13,260 nt of DNA from an uncultured Clostridia bacterium (GCA_945877525.1 CAMDVP010000060.1:1-13260), one strand, 5' to 3'; shown: positions 1 through 7,214, numbered from the stretch's first letter. The notes: a model not told the origin generated them from the letters alone. Made by a program: numbers and translations.

Positions 1-983
1 GCCTCGTCATTGAAGGTGTAATACACGTCATAGCCCTGGGGGGAAGACAGGACGATGGTTTTCTTCTCGGTGTAATAACCCGCCGTCAAATCCACCGTAG
101 GCTGCTGCGGAAGAAGATCAGCGCGCTGCTGGCGGAAGCTGGTCAGGCCGGTGGCGGCATAGGCTGTCTGCATCAGCTCCGCCGCCTCCGATTCCCGGCC
201 CGAGGCCAGCAGGATGCGGATCACGTTGCGATAGGCGTCCGGAGCGCTGGGCACAATGTCTGTGTAAATCCGGCGGTACAGCCCCTCCGCCTCATCCACC
301 CTGCCCGCTGCCTCATAGGCGCTTCCCAGCAGCAGCAGGCCGTCCACGTTGATGTTCTCCGTTCCATCCATCTCCATGGCCTGTTCCATCATGAGAATGG
401 CCCGGTCAATATCGCCGGTATCCAGGATTTCCTCCCCCACCTCCCACATGGCGGCGGAGTCGGCCTCCCTGCCCAGGCGGGCCATGACCTTCTGCCCTTC
501 GGGGGTGCGCGTCAGGAACAGATAGGCTCCCAGGGCGGCAAGCACAGCCAGCACCATCACGCCGATGAGCACATGCGCCCAGTTGATCATATGCCTGCTC
601 ACGGGATGCCTTGTCCTGCGCCTGCCGGAGGGATTCACGGTGGTCTGCTGCCTGGTGGTGTCACCATAGAGGGTCTTGGCAGGTCGGTCATACCCGGTGG
701 CCAGGGGTGTGCCGTCGGCATTGAACACCTGGGGATCGGCGTAAAGCGGCGCCTCCCGGCCCGTATCCCGTGCGGAAGCGTCCACATAAATTCGGCTGGC
801 GCCCGCCTTGCCCGCAGAGGCATGCCGGGCGGCGGCTGGGGGCGTTTTGTCCCTCCGTCCCTGGCGGATGGCCCGTACGCCCTCCTCGCGCTCCTCGCCG
901 TCCTCCTGGCTGAGCAGCGCGCCGCAGCCGGGGCACAGCACGTCCTTTTCATCGGCATAGCTGCCGCAGTGAGGACACAGCAT
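1..983 (-). CDS. Membrane-anchored zinc-ribbon/TPR protein, partial at left edge
   Basis: The 327 visible residues begin at ATG 983, preceded by GGAGGTGA five bases upstream; the C-terminus lies outside the window. Residues 3-21 form a zinc ribbon with two CxxC knuckles (CPHC and CPGC). A low-complexity Arg/Ala-rich linker follows, then one hydrophobic helix at about 134-158 (VLIGVMVLAVLAALGAYLF). Residues about 160-290 are helical TPR-like repeats (for example AILMMEQAMEMDG and GSAYEAAGRVDEAEGLYR). From about 296 a beta segment with YYTEKKTIVLSS and DVYYTFND resembles the chitobiase/hexosaminidase C-terminal-like domain (CHB_HEX_C) seen in clostridial surface proteins. The ribbon is probably cytoplasmic and the repeats extracellular; that topology is inference. 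It is the last visible gene of the operon, 18 bases after the HD gene. The function is unknown; it may be a scaffold or envelope-sensing protein. The reading frame is secure, the role is not. Confidence 0.85.
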   Translation of the reverse strand, partial: MLCPHCGSYADEKDVLCPGCGALLSQEDGEEREEGVRAIRQGRRDKTPPAAARHASAGKAGASRIYVDASARDTGREAPLYADPQVFNADGTPLATGYDRPAKTLYGDTTRQQTTVNPSGRRRTRHPVSRHMINWAHVLIGVMVLAVLAALGAYLFLTRTPEGQKVMARLGREADSAAMWEVGEEILDTGDIDRAILMMEQAMEMDGTENINVDGLLLLGSAYEAAGRVDEAEGLYRRIYTDIVPSAPDAYRNVIRILLASGRESEAAELMQTAYAATGLTSFRQQRADLLPQQPTVDLTAGYYTEKKTIVLSSPQGYDVYYTFNDE

Positions 984-1001
984 GCGCCTCACCTCCTTTG
1001 C

Positions 1002-1688
1002 TCAGGTTGCGTCCTTCTCCGGGCGGGGTCGGTTGTTCACCGGCCGGCCGTTGATCACCAGGTCGAAGGAGCATTTCAGAAAGGCCGCCGCCTGCTCGCA
1101 CATGACGATGCGGCTCATGTAGATCTGAAGGTATTCCATCACCGAGGAGGTTTCGTCCATGGTCAGCTCATGGCGGATAATCCGCGCCTTGCGATCCACG
1201 GTCACCTCATTTTCCTGGATGGAGAAATTGACCCTGTCGTGGACATCCGTCGGGTCGGGCCGGCCATGGCGTACACGGGTCTTGTGGGCGTCGCTCTTGT
1301 CGCCCAGCACCAGGGCCGCGGATACCGCGCTGGAAATGAACCCGCTCTGCTCCTCATGATTGCCCACGGCGGTGATGATTTCCATCACGTCGTTCATGTC
1401 CATGCCCGTTTCCCGGAGGATGGGCAGAAGAATTACCGCGCCGTTGGGGCCGTGGTCGTGCCGGTTGACGGAATTGCCCACGTCATGCACCCAGCCTGCA
1501 ATGGCCGCCAGTTCCACCTCCCGTGGAGAATACCCCAGGGCCTTGAGAATGTAGGCCGCCGTCTTGCTGACATAGCTGACATGGCGGGGGCCGTGGTCGG
1601 TATAGCCGCAGGCCTCCAGATAGCGGTTGCCTGCGCGGATGAGGGCCTTGATGTCCTCATTTTGCCTGATATCCTGTAAGGTTACCAT
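1002..1688 (-). CDS. HD-domain metal-dependent phosphohydrolase
   Basis: This 228-residue protein belongs to the HD superfamily of metal-dependent phosphohydrolases, which act on nucleotides or other phosphoesters. Visible metal-site residues are H36 (GPRH), H68-D69 (GWVHDVGN), H79 in the RHDHGPNG segment, H111 (GNHEE) and D130 (LGDKSDAHKTRVR). This is the usual arrangement for the small stand-alone clostridial HD proteins. The C-terminal 90 residues form a beta-rich region and then a helix (SVMEYLQIYMSRIVMCEQAA). An upstream in-frame start would add ten residues, but ATG 1688 is chosen because AAGGAG lies just in front of it. The gene follows the HEAT protein by 26 bases and precedes the zinc-ribbon protein by 18. 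No RelA/SpoT synthetase domain or GGDEF domain is attached. The substrate cannot be told from sequence. The family assignment is firm. Confidence 0.93.
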   Translation of the reverse strand: MVTLQDIRQNEDIKALIRAGNRYLEACGYTDHGPRHVSYVSKTAAYILKALGYSPREVELAAIAGWVHDVGNSVNRHDHGPNGAVILLPILRETGMDMNDVMEIITAVGNHEEQSGFISSAVSAALVLGDKSDAHKTRVRHGRPDPTDVHDRVNFSIQENEVTVDRKARIIRHELTMDETSSVMEYLQIYMSRIVMCEQAAAFLKCSFDLVINGRPVNNRPRPEKDAT

Positions 1689-1714
1689 ATTGCTCCTTGC
1701 ATACCCGGCTGCGG

Positions 1715-2542
1715 TCACTCCACGCCGTGGAGGGCCTGATAGTCGGGATCGTCGTCGAAGTCGCGCTCCGGGGCGATGCCGCCCAGCATCTCGATGGCGT
1801 TGCGCACCTCAATGAAGTCCACATAGCCGGTGCGGTCGTCCCCGGCCACACGGAGCAGCTCCGGCAGGGCGCGGTCGTCCCCCAGCTTGCCCAGGTAGCT
1901 GGCAAACAGCGCCCGGCGAGAAGGGTTCTCACGGAATAAACGAAGCGCAAGCTGAAAAACCTGCTCGTTGCCCGGGTAATTGGCCAGCACGTCCAGCAGA
2001 GCCTCCTGCCCGGCGGCGTTGGCCTTGGGGAGAGCCTCCAGCAGGGGCTGTACCACCGAGGGGCCCATATCGGCCAGGCTTTCCAGAGCGTTATCGCACA
2101 GATCGTCCTCCTCGGTGCGGTTCAGCTGCCAGGAGATGTAAAGCATCTTAGGCTGGGTGCTGCCCATGTCCCGCAAAAGGCCCACAGCGGTCATCCGCGC
2201 CTCCTCCGGCGCATCCTCTGACTTGAGCAGGGCCACCAGGCGCTTCTCACAGGGCTTGCCCACCGCCTGAATCTGTTCCAGCAGCAGGTCGGGCACCGGC
2301 ACGCCCTTTTCGCAGTATTCGCACAGCCAGTCCACCAGATCCTTCGCGTCCTCAAACTGAGTGAAGTACGCCCCGGGCGTAACCCCGTCCAGCCAGCGGG
2401 CGGGAGTATTGAGGAAGGTCATGTATACCCGGGGCATGTCGGCCTCCATGGCATCGAAATTCCGGTACTCCTTCTGATGCTCCTTCATCCAGCGGGAGGT
2501 GTACTCCGCAAAATGCTCGTCAAAATCAATGCACTTTCTCAT
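1715..2542 (-). CDS. HEAT-repeat protein
   Basis: The 275-residue soluble protein has an N-terminal conserved-looking segment (about 5-75, with MPRVYMTFLNTPARWLDG and TPGAYF). Armadillo/HEAT-like helical repeats follow at about 85-255: CEKRLVALLKSEDAPEEARM, ALESLADMGPSVVQPLLEAL, ALLDVLANYP, YLGKLGDDRALPELLRV and EVRNAIEMLGGIA. The tail is acidic (ERDFDDDPDYQA). HEAT arrays are protein-protein scaffolds; no catalytic motif is visible. The reading frame stays open for another 25 residues upstream, but ATG 2542 is preferred: AAAGGAA precedes it, and the stop of the TPR gene falls only four bases before it, which suggests translational coupling. Similar HEAT proteins occur in many Clostridia without a known role. 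The partner is unknown; neighbouring hslO and the TPR gene make a proteostasis or stress role conceivable but unproven. Confidence 0.88.
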   Translation of the reverse strand: MRKCIDFDEHFAEYTSRWMKEHQKEYRNFDAMEADMPRVYMTFLNTPARWLDGVTPGAYFTQFEDAKDLVDWLCEYCEKGVPVPDLLLEQIQAVGKPCEKRLVALLKSEDAPEEARMTAVGLLRDMGSTQPKMLYISWQLNRTEEDDLCDNALESLADMGPSVVQPLLEALPKANAAGQEALLDVLANYPGNEQVFQLALRLFRENPSRRALFASYLGKLGDDRALPELLRVAGDDRTGYVDFIEVRNAIEMLGGIAPERDFDDDPDYQALHGVE

Positions 2543-2546
2543 GCTG

Positions 2547-4223
2547 TCATTCCTTTCCCGGGGAGTCCATCCCCTGCGTTTCCGCCAGACGGCGGTCCAT
2601 CCTGCGGGCGATGGCACGCAGCGCGCGGCTCACCTTCCGCAGGGAAATTTCCATGCTTTGCACCACCCTGGCGGCATCCTCGTCCTGGCCGGTCAGGCGC
2701 AGATAAAGAATTTCCACGGCCTTCACCCAGCCGTATCCGCCGGGGCCTGCCGCCTCCTCCCGTTGGGCGCGGGTCAGCTGCGGCCACAGTTCCGCCGCAA
2801 AGGCCACGATAGCCTCCGTCTGGCCGTGCACACGGGTGTTTTCCAGCAGATGTGGCAAAAACTGCCGCCACAGACTGCGCCGCTTTACCGGCACAGCCCG
2901 GCATTCTGCGGTGGACATACGCGCGCCCACCAGCACATGAAACGGCCCCATCTCCCCTCGGGAGGCCAGGATAACCATGGCCTGCCGCCGCACCGACGGA
3001 TACACCGCGGGATTGGTGAGCAGTTCCCGCAGATAGCGGCGCACCAGGGGCGTGTCCGCCTGCTCAAGCTGCTCCAGCACCGCCTGCTGAAGCGCCTCGT
3101 CCGCCGTCTCAAAGCACCAGTCCGTGGCCGTGCGCGCATCGCTGCCTGGGGCAATCAGCCAGTCCGGCGGCGCGCCCTCCGGCATTCTTGCAGCCTGCGC
3201 CATGCGCCGGGCCTCCATGCGGGCCTGAGCCTCTTCTGAAGGAAGCGGAGCGTCGGGGGATTCCGCCGCAAAGGCCAGCAGCGTTTTGGCCCGGGCGTTT
3301 TCCGGATCAATGCGCAGCATGCGCTGCCAAAGGGCAAGGGCCTGCTCCCGCTCGCCCTTGCGCCAGCACACCGCGGCCATGGCCTGCAGCAGCGTAATCC
3401 GGCACGGATGCTGCCGCAGCCAGCCCCGCAGAAAGCGTTCCTCCTCCCGCCCGGCATGAATCGACCTTGCCGCATGGAGGAACAGGTTTTCCTCCTCCGC
3501 CGTAGCGCACCGGGCGGCGCACTGCCGCATCAGCCCCCGGGCGGCACGGTGCCTGCCGTACTGATCCAACGCCATGCACAGCATGGCCGTATAGCCCTCG
3601 TTGCCGGGCTCGGCCCGGCGGGCGGCATTCAATGCTGTGCAGGCTTCGGGGAAGCGGCCTTCCAGCATCATCAGCATCCCCAGGGTCATGCTCAGACGCG
3701 CCGGGCTTCCGCTCAGGCGGATGGCCCGCCGCAGCCGCCGCTCTCCCAGGGCGCACTGTCCCGCCTGCCAGGCAATCATCCCACGGCGGATCAGAATCGG
3801 CAGACGAACGGGATCCGGTTCTTCAGGGTAATCCTCCAATTCGTCCAGCAGATCCCGCGCCTCATCCGCCGCATCGCTATACGGATCCTCATCCAGATAA
3901 TGCTCCAGGCTGTCAATGGCCGCGTCCGTCCTGCCCAGATGCCGCAGGCACCGACCAAGCTCCAGCCATGCCATGGGCGGCGCATCGTCCCGGGCCAGCA
4001 GGCGGTAAAGCAGCTGCGAAGCCTGCTCCCAGCAGCCCATATGGCGAAGCTGCTCGGCCAGGTGCAGCCAGCCCAGGGGACTATCCTCCTGCTCGGCCGC
4101 CCTGCGCAAAAGCTCCGCCGCCTCCACCTGCTGGCCACGGCGGCGGTATTCCTGCGCGCCCCGGCGCATCCGTCCGGCGGAAAGCGTGAAGGGCACCACC
4201 TGGCCCAGTTTACGTTCGCTCAT
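2547..4223 (-). CDS. Large TPR protein with HEAT-like middle and possible degenerate C-terminal HTH
   Basis: This is a 558-residue soluble protein. TPR-like helical pairs cover about 20-130 (AAELLRRAAEQ, WLHLAEQLRHMGCWEQASQL, WLELGRCLRHLGRTDAAIDS). A second block covers 145-320 (LGMLMMLEGRFPEACTALNA, VCWRKGEREQALALWQRML, IDPENARAKTLL). After an Ala/Pro/Arg linker, residues 370-440 look like HEAT-type helices (EALQQAVLEQLEQADTPLVR, VRRQAMVILASRGEMG). The last 60 residues (WVKAVEILYLRLTG, then ISLRKVSRALRAIARRM) recall a helix-turn-helix, possibly degenerate. The frame is open a further 42 residues upstream, inside hslO, but ATG 4223 is preferred because AGGAGAGGTGC precedes it and it lies 19 bases after the hslO stop. 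No signal peptide or membrane segment is seen. It is probably a scaffold or adaptor; the binding partner is unknown. Confidence 0.88.
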   Translation of the reverse strand: MSERKLGQVVPFTLSAGRMRRGAQEYRRRGQQVEAAELLRRAAEQEDSPLGWLHLAEQLRHMGCWEQASQLLYRLLARDDAPPMAWLELGRCLRHLGRTDAAIDSLEHYLDEDPYSDAADEARDLLDELEDYPEEPDPVRLPILIRRGMIAWQAGQCALGERRLRRAIRLSGSPARLSMTLGMLMMLEGRFPEACTALNAARRAEPGNEGYTAMLCMALDQYGRHRAARGLMRQCAARCATAEEENLFLHAARSIHAGREEERFLRGWLRQHPCRITLLQAMAAVCWRKGEREQALALWQRMLRIDPENARAKTLLAFAAESPDAPLPSEEAQARMEARRMAQAARMPEGAPPDWLIAPGSDARTATDWCFETADEALQQAVLEQLEQADTPLVRRYLRELLTNPAVYPSVRRQAMVILASRGEMGPFHVLVGARMSTAECRAVPVKRRSLWRQFLPHLLENTRVHGQTEAIVAFAAELWPQLTRAQREEAAGPGGYGWVKAVEILYLRLTGQDEDAARVVQSMEISLRKVSRALRAIARRMDRRLAETQGMDSPGKE

Positions 4224-4242
4224 GCACCTCTCCTGCTCCATG

Positions 4243-5136
4243 TCAGTCCCGGGTTGCCCGCTGCAGAAGTTCCTGCAGCTCCCCGGTAGTAAATGCGTAG
4301 CGGCTGTGGCAGAAGTGGCAGCCCAGCTCCGCGCCCCTGTCCTCGGCAATCAGGCTTTCCAGCTCCCTGCGTCCCAGGGAAATCAGCGCCTTCTCCATGC
4401 GCTCCCGGGAGCAGCCGCAGTGATAGCGCAGCGGCGTGCGCTCCAACAGCTCCGGCTGCATGCCCCGGAACCAGTCCTCCGCCAGCTGCTCCTTGCAGGC
4501 AAAGGTCATCTCCCGGCTGATGTCGGCAAACATGGGGCTGCGCAGTTCCAGCTGGTCAATCACCTCGTCCGGGCAGCCGGGCATGGGCTGCAAGAGCAGT
4601 CCGCCGGCCTTCAGCACAGCGTCGCCGCTGGTCAGCACCCCCAGGGCCACCAGGGAGGGCTGCTGCTCGCTGACGGTAAAGTAGTTGGCAAAATCCATGG
4701 CGATCTCGCCGCTGACCAGCTCGCACTGGCCGATGTACGGTTCCCGCAGGCCCAGATCCTTCACCACGCTCATGCGGCCCTCACGGCCCACCGCGCCGCC
4801 CACATCCAGCTTGCCGTCCGCCCGCAGGGGCAGCTGCACCCGGGAATCGTCAGCGCATACCTTCACATCGCCGTGGTTCGCCACGGCTACCAGCGTGCCC
4901 ATGGGCCCACCGCCCTTGATGGTCACGGTCACGGACTCGCGCTCACCCTTCATCATCACACCCAGCATGGCTGTGGCGGTCATCAGGCGGCCCATGGCCG
5001 CCGTGCACACCGGGGTCGCGCCGTGGATATCCGCCGCCCGCTGGCACATGGCCGTGGTTTCGCACAGCATCACGCGCACCTGACCGCCCATCAGGGTCAT
5101 GCGAAGCATCTCGTCTTCCTGACGCCTTTCTATCAT
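4243..5136 (-). CDS. hslO: Hsp33 redox-regulated holdase chaperone
   Basis: Hsp33 is a cytosolic ATP-independent chaperone. It is held inactive by a zinc ion bound to four cysteines and is activated when oxidation (for example HOCl or peroxide with heat) releases the zinc. The four cysteines are present in canonical order: CGC at residues 240-242 and CHFC at 273-276, with 30 residues between the pairs. The N-terminal core is also typical: a TGxGGPMGTL-like segment (IKGGGPMGTLVA), GEIAMDFANYFTVSEQQPS and GGLLLQPMPG. The length of 297 residues is normal. The frame is open far upstream, but ATG 5136 is preferred: AAGGAG lies before it, and it overlaps the methyltransferase stop as ATGA, a classic sign of coupled translation. 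It is very likely functional. Confidence 0.98.
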   Translation of the reverse strand: MIERRQEDEMLRMTLMGGQVRVMLCETTAMCQRAADIHGATPVCTAAMGRLMTATAMLGVMMKGERESVTVTIKGGGPMGTLVAVANHGDVKVCADDSRVQLPLRADGKLDVGGAVGREGRMSVVKDLGLREPYIGQCELVSGEIAMDFANYFTVSEQQPSLVALGVLTSGDAVLKAGGLLLQPMPGCPDEVIDQLELRSPMFADISREMTFACKEQLAEDWFRGMQPELLERTPLRYHCGCSRERMEKALISLGRRELESLIAEDRGAELGCHFCHSRYAFTTGELQELLQRATRD

Positions 5137-5912
5137 ATGTTCTTCTCTCCTTCCGATGCACCGTCTGGATCCAGGCGGCGGATGGCCGCAAAGTGCCAGC
5201 GCTGCTCGTTCTCCTTGGGCGCCTCCATGCGGCCGTTGCCATAGACGATCACCCGGTCGAAGCCGGCCTGGTAAAGCAGGTTCGACAGCCCCTGCAGGCT
5301 GTGGGCCCGCTGCTTCTGCTCCTCGTCGATGCGCTTGTAGCTGCCGTCCTTCTGCTTGACGAAAATGCACAGGTGCATGTCCAGCAGCCCTGTTTTCTCC
5401 GAGAAGCGGTTCTGCCACAGGTAGGTAACGTCCTCCCGATCCTCGCAGATCATCTGGTTGCCCAGGGCATTGCGGAGCTTGTACGGGGTGGATACATCGA
5501 AGAACAGCCCGCCGCCGGGCCGCAGTGCCGCCCAGGCCGCACGGAAGAACGCCAGCACGTCCTCCTCCTGCAGCAGGTAGTTCACCCCGTCGCAGGTGGC
5601 CAACACCGCATCCATGGGCCGATGCAGGCGCAGCTGGCGCATGTCCTGGCGCACAAAGGGAATGGCCACCCCGGCGCTGCGGGCCTTCTGCGCGGCGATC
5701 CACAGCATGTCCTGGCTCAGGTCGACCCCCGTCACATGAAAGCCCCTGCGGTACAGCGGCAGCGTCAGCCCGCCGGTTCCGCAGGCGCACTCGCAGATTT
5801 TCCCCTCGCGGATGCCGAAGGCGTTCATCATCCGCACATAGAAATCCGCCCAGGTGTCGTAGTTCACATCATTCATCAGTTGGTCATATACTTCCGCAAA
5901 GCCTGTGTACAT
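5133..5912 (-). CDS. Class I SAM-dependent methyltransferase
   Basis: The 259-residue protein has a Rossmann-type methyltransferase fold. Motif I is ECACGTGGLT (residues 41-50), the acidic end of strand beta-2 is D64 in GVDLSQDML, and motif II is near D90 (VRQDMRQL). Motif IV is CDGVNYLLQEED (107-118) and the post-motif is LRPGGGLFFDVST (130-142). The opening YTGFAEVYDQLMND is characteristic of the YqeM-like and small-molecule methyltransferases of Firmicutes, which are often encoded near ribosome- or stress-related genes. The substrate cannot be predicted. ATG 5912 follows GGAG with about eight bases of spacing. It lies 22 bases downstream of the spore-protein gene and overlaps hslO by four bases, so the three are probably cotranscribed. 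The C-terminal NEQRWHFAAIRR looks like a final beta strand of the fold. Confidence 0.94.
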   Translation of the reverse strand: MYTGFAEVYDQLMNDVNYDTWADFYVRMMNAFGIREGKICECACGTGGLTLPLYRRGFHVTGVDLSQDMLWIAAQKARSAGVAIPFVRQDMRQLRLHRPMDAVLATCDGVNYLLQEEDVLAFFRAAWAALRPGGGLFFDVSTPYKLRNALGNQMICEDREDVTYLWQNRFSEKTGLLDMHLCIFVKQKDGSYKRIDEEQKQRAHSLQGLSNLLYQAGFDRVIVYGNGRMEAPKENEQRWHFAAIRRLDPDGASEGEKNI

Positions 5913-5934
5913 TCGTATTCTCCGCTGTCAGACG

Positions 5935-6081
5935 TTATTTTTTCCCGTGCAGGCCGCCGCCGATGCGCCCGGATTCCTTGGCGCTCAGCCCGGCCCAGCC
6001 CACCTCCAGCAGCCGCTGCGTCAGGCCGTAGCGCCGGGCCAGGTCGTATTTCCGTTTGTCCTTTTCATGAAGCCGCCACAT
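5935..6081 (-). CDS. Short alpha/beta-type small acid-soluble spore protein (SASP)
   Basis: This is a short open frame of 48 codons with a strong ribosome binding site (GGGAGGAGG, then seven bases to ATG 6081). Its C-terminal half, VGWAGLSAKESGRIGG (27-42), matches the hallmark segment of alpha/beta SASPs, in which a Leu-Ser/Thr-x-Arg/Lys-x-x-Gly-x-x-Gly-Gly core contacts DNA. The segment KYDLARRYGL (11-20) corresponds to the family's K-x-E-[IV]-A-x-E-x-G region, where the germination protease normally cuts next to Glu; here Asp replaces Glu. Family members coat spore DNA in the forespore and protect it from UV and heat, and are degraded at germination to supply amino acids. This copy is short: it lacks a long N-terminus and ends soon after the GGG turn with LHGKK, without the usual longer final helix. 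It heads the methyltransferase-hslO operon. Most SASP genes are monocistronic, so this position is unusual. Confidence 0.83.
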   Translation of the reverse strand: MWRLHEKDKRKYDLARRYGLTQRLLEVGWAGLSAKESGRIGGGLHGKK

Positions 6082-6127
6082 ACGCTGCCTCCTCCCGTCG
6101 GGGGTAGATTGCGCATGCGGCGGAGGG

Positions 6128-6157
6128 TTTTATACTGATCTTCGTCCAAATGATTCA
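6128..6157 (-). promoter_or_regulatory. Weak candidate promoter upstream of the spore-protein gene
   Basis: On the minus strand, TGAATC (6152-6157) and TATAAAA (6128-6134) are separated by 17 bases, about 47 bases before the SASP start. The -35-like hexamer fits the forespore sigma-G pattern (TGAATA) at five of six positions, but the -10-like box fits CATACTA poorly. It is given as a hypothesis because a SASP gene would be expected to carry a sigma-G promoter. The remaining bases of the 131-base gap contain no other recognisable signal and no convincing terminator for the DUF624 gene, so read-through from that gene is an alternative. Confidence 0.25.
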
Positions 6158-6212
6158 CAAGTCCGGCGAAAAAGGTGCCGGGCCCATGAAGCATTTCAGA
6201 GAGACATTCGTA

Positions 6213-7154
6213 TTATTCCTGTTCGGTTTCGTCCTCGTCCTCATCCTCGTCGTCGTCCACCTCGGTGTTCAGGCCGCGGTTGACAACGGCGCCTTCAATC
6301 TTGCTGTTGATGAAGCGGTCAAACACCGCGTTGGTATAGCTGGCCGTGACGAACCGGCTGAGGCTGAAGCCGATAATCAGGTAGTAGGCGAACAGGCCCA
6401 GGATGCAATACATGGGGCTGACGAAGAACGCCAGGCCCACGCCGATCACCATGGGCAGGCAGTGCAGCAGGCGGATGCCCACGCTCATGGGCAGACGGGC
6501 AATGGCCAGCAGCACGCCGTTGCGCAGCACATCCTTCATCTTCAGCTTGTAGCTGACAATCAGCGGATGCATGTAGGTTACCGCCAGATACCAAATGACC
6601 CCCAGCATCAGCACCAGCACCTGGGGTACAATCATCACAGCGGACTGGGTGCTGGCCAGGCTGCCGTAGAAGTTCCAGCAGGTATACACAATAATGGGTA
6701 CCAGGGACGTCATCAGGGAGATCACCAGGCCCTGCTTCCAGTTTTCCTTCACCGCATCCTTGAAGTCCGACCAGATGAAGGCATGCTCGTCACGGCTCCA
6801 GTTGCGGGTCACATAGGCCACGCCGGGGGTAACGATGCCGGTGATGGTCACGCAGGGAATCAGCAGCACCAGGGTGGAGAACAGGATGCTCTGCGCCAGC
6901 TCCATCACGTTTTCCACCGCCTGGCCGTCCTCCGTGGTCAGGCCGGTGAGCAGGCTCATCGCGCCGATCATGATCACAATCATGGTGGGCAGCCATGCCA
7001 CCACGTACATCAGGTTCAGCCGGATCAGCGCGGAAAAGCGCACACGCAGCATCTCCCAGAAAAGCTGCCAGCGGTTGGTAGGCAGGTCTTCCTTGTTGAA
7101 GTCTCCCTTGCCGCTCTTGCCATAATAGAAGTTGTTCATCATTTTCCCAAACAT
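6213..7154 (-). CDS. DUF624/YesL-like integral membrane protein
   Basis: The 313-residue protein has about six hydrophobic segments, near residues 43-70, 85-112, 142-168, 172-200, 226-246 and 247-268. Between the second and third lies TPGVAYVTRNWSRDEHAFIWSDF, a pattern typical of DUF624: a Thr-Pro followed by an aromatic/acidic loop of the form DFxxxFKxNWK. DUF624/YesL proteins are often found beside carbohydrate ABC transporters in Firmicutes, but their function is not established. This copy is longer than YesL, which has about 210 residues, and ends in a strongly acidic tail (DDDEDEDEDETEQE). ATG 7154 follows GGAGGAGG with about seven bases of spacing. It has its own sigma-A promoter and stands apart from the neighbouring peptidase gene, which has a terminator of its own. 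An ABC permease is not visible nearby. Confidence 0.86.
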   Translation of the reverse strand: MFGKMMNNFYYGKSGKGDFNKEDLPTNRWQLFWEMLRVRFSALIRLNLMYVVAWLPTMIVIMIGAMSLLTGLTTEDGQAVENVMELAQSILFSTLVLLIPCVTITGIVTPGVAYVTRNWSRDEHAFIWSDFKDAVKENWKQGLVISLMTSLVPIIVYTCWNFYGSLASTQSAVMIVPQVLVLMLGVIWYLAVTYMHPLIVSYKLKMKDVLRNGVLLAIARLPMSVGIRLLHCLPMVIGVGLAFFVSPMYCILGLFAYYLIIGFSLSRFVTASYTNAVFDRFINSKIEGAVVNRGLNTEVDDDEDEDEDETEQE

Positions 7155-7186
7155 CGGCGTTCCTCCTCCAGATGGACATTGTGTTT

Positions 7187-7214
7187 ATTATACCATAGAA
7201 CCGTCAATTTGCAA
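7187..7214 (-). promoter_or_regulatory. Sigma-A-type promoter of the DUF624 gene
   Basis: On the minus strand, TTGCAA (7209-7214) and TATAAT (7187-7192) are spaced by 16 bases, with TGG directly before the -10 box, which gives an extended -10. Transcription would start about 7180, leaving an untranslated leader of roughly 26 bases before ATG 7154. The -35 hexamer sits in the small palindrome ATTTGCAAAT. Confidence 0.8.

Noticed and set aside
573..1679. A 368-codon plus-strand frame over the zinc-ribbon and HD genes
   Set aside because: It runs antisense to two well-supported genes, lacks a good ribosome binding site, and its product shows no family features.
4224..4349. A longer N-terminus (42 residues more) for the TPR protein
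   Set aside because: The extension overlaps the end of hslO, reads as low-complexity sequence, and has no better ribosome binding site. ATG 4223 has AGGAGAGG in front of it.
6161..6183. Possible terminator hairpin between the DUF624 gene and the spore gene
   Set aside because: On the minus strand the stem has only five continuous pairs (CCGGC/GCCGG) with an A-C mismatch outside, and the T-run lies in the loop rather than after the stem.
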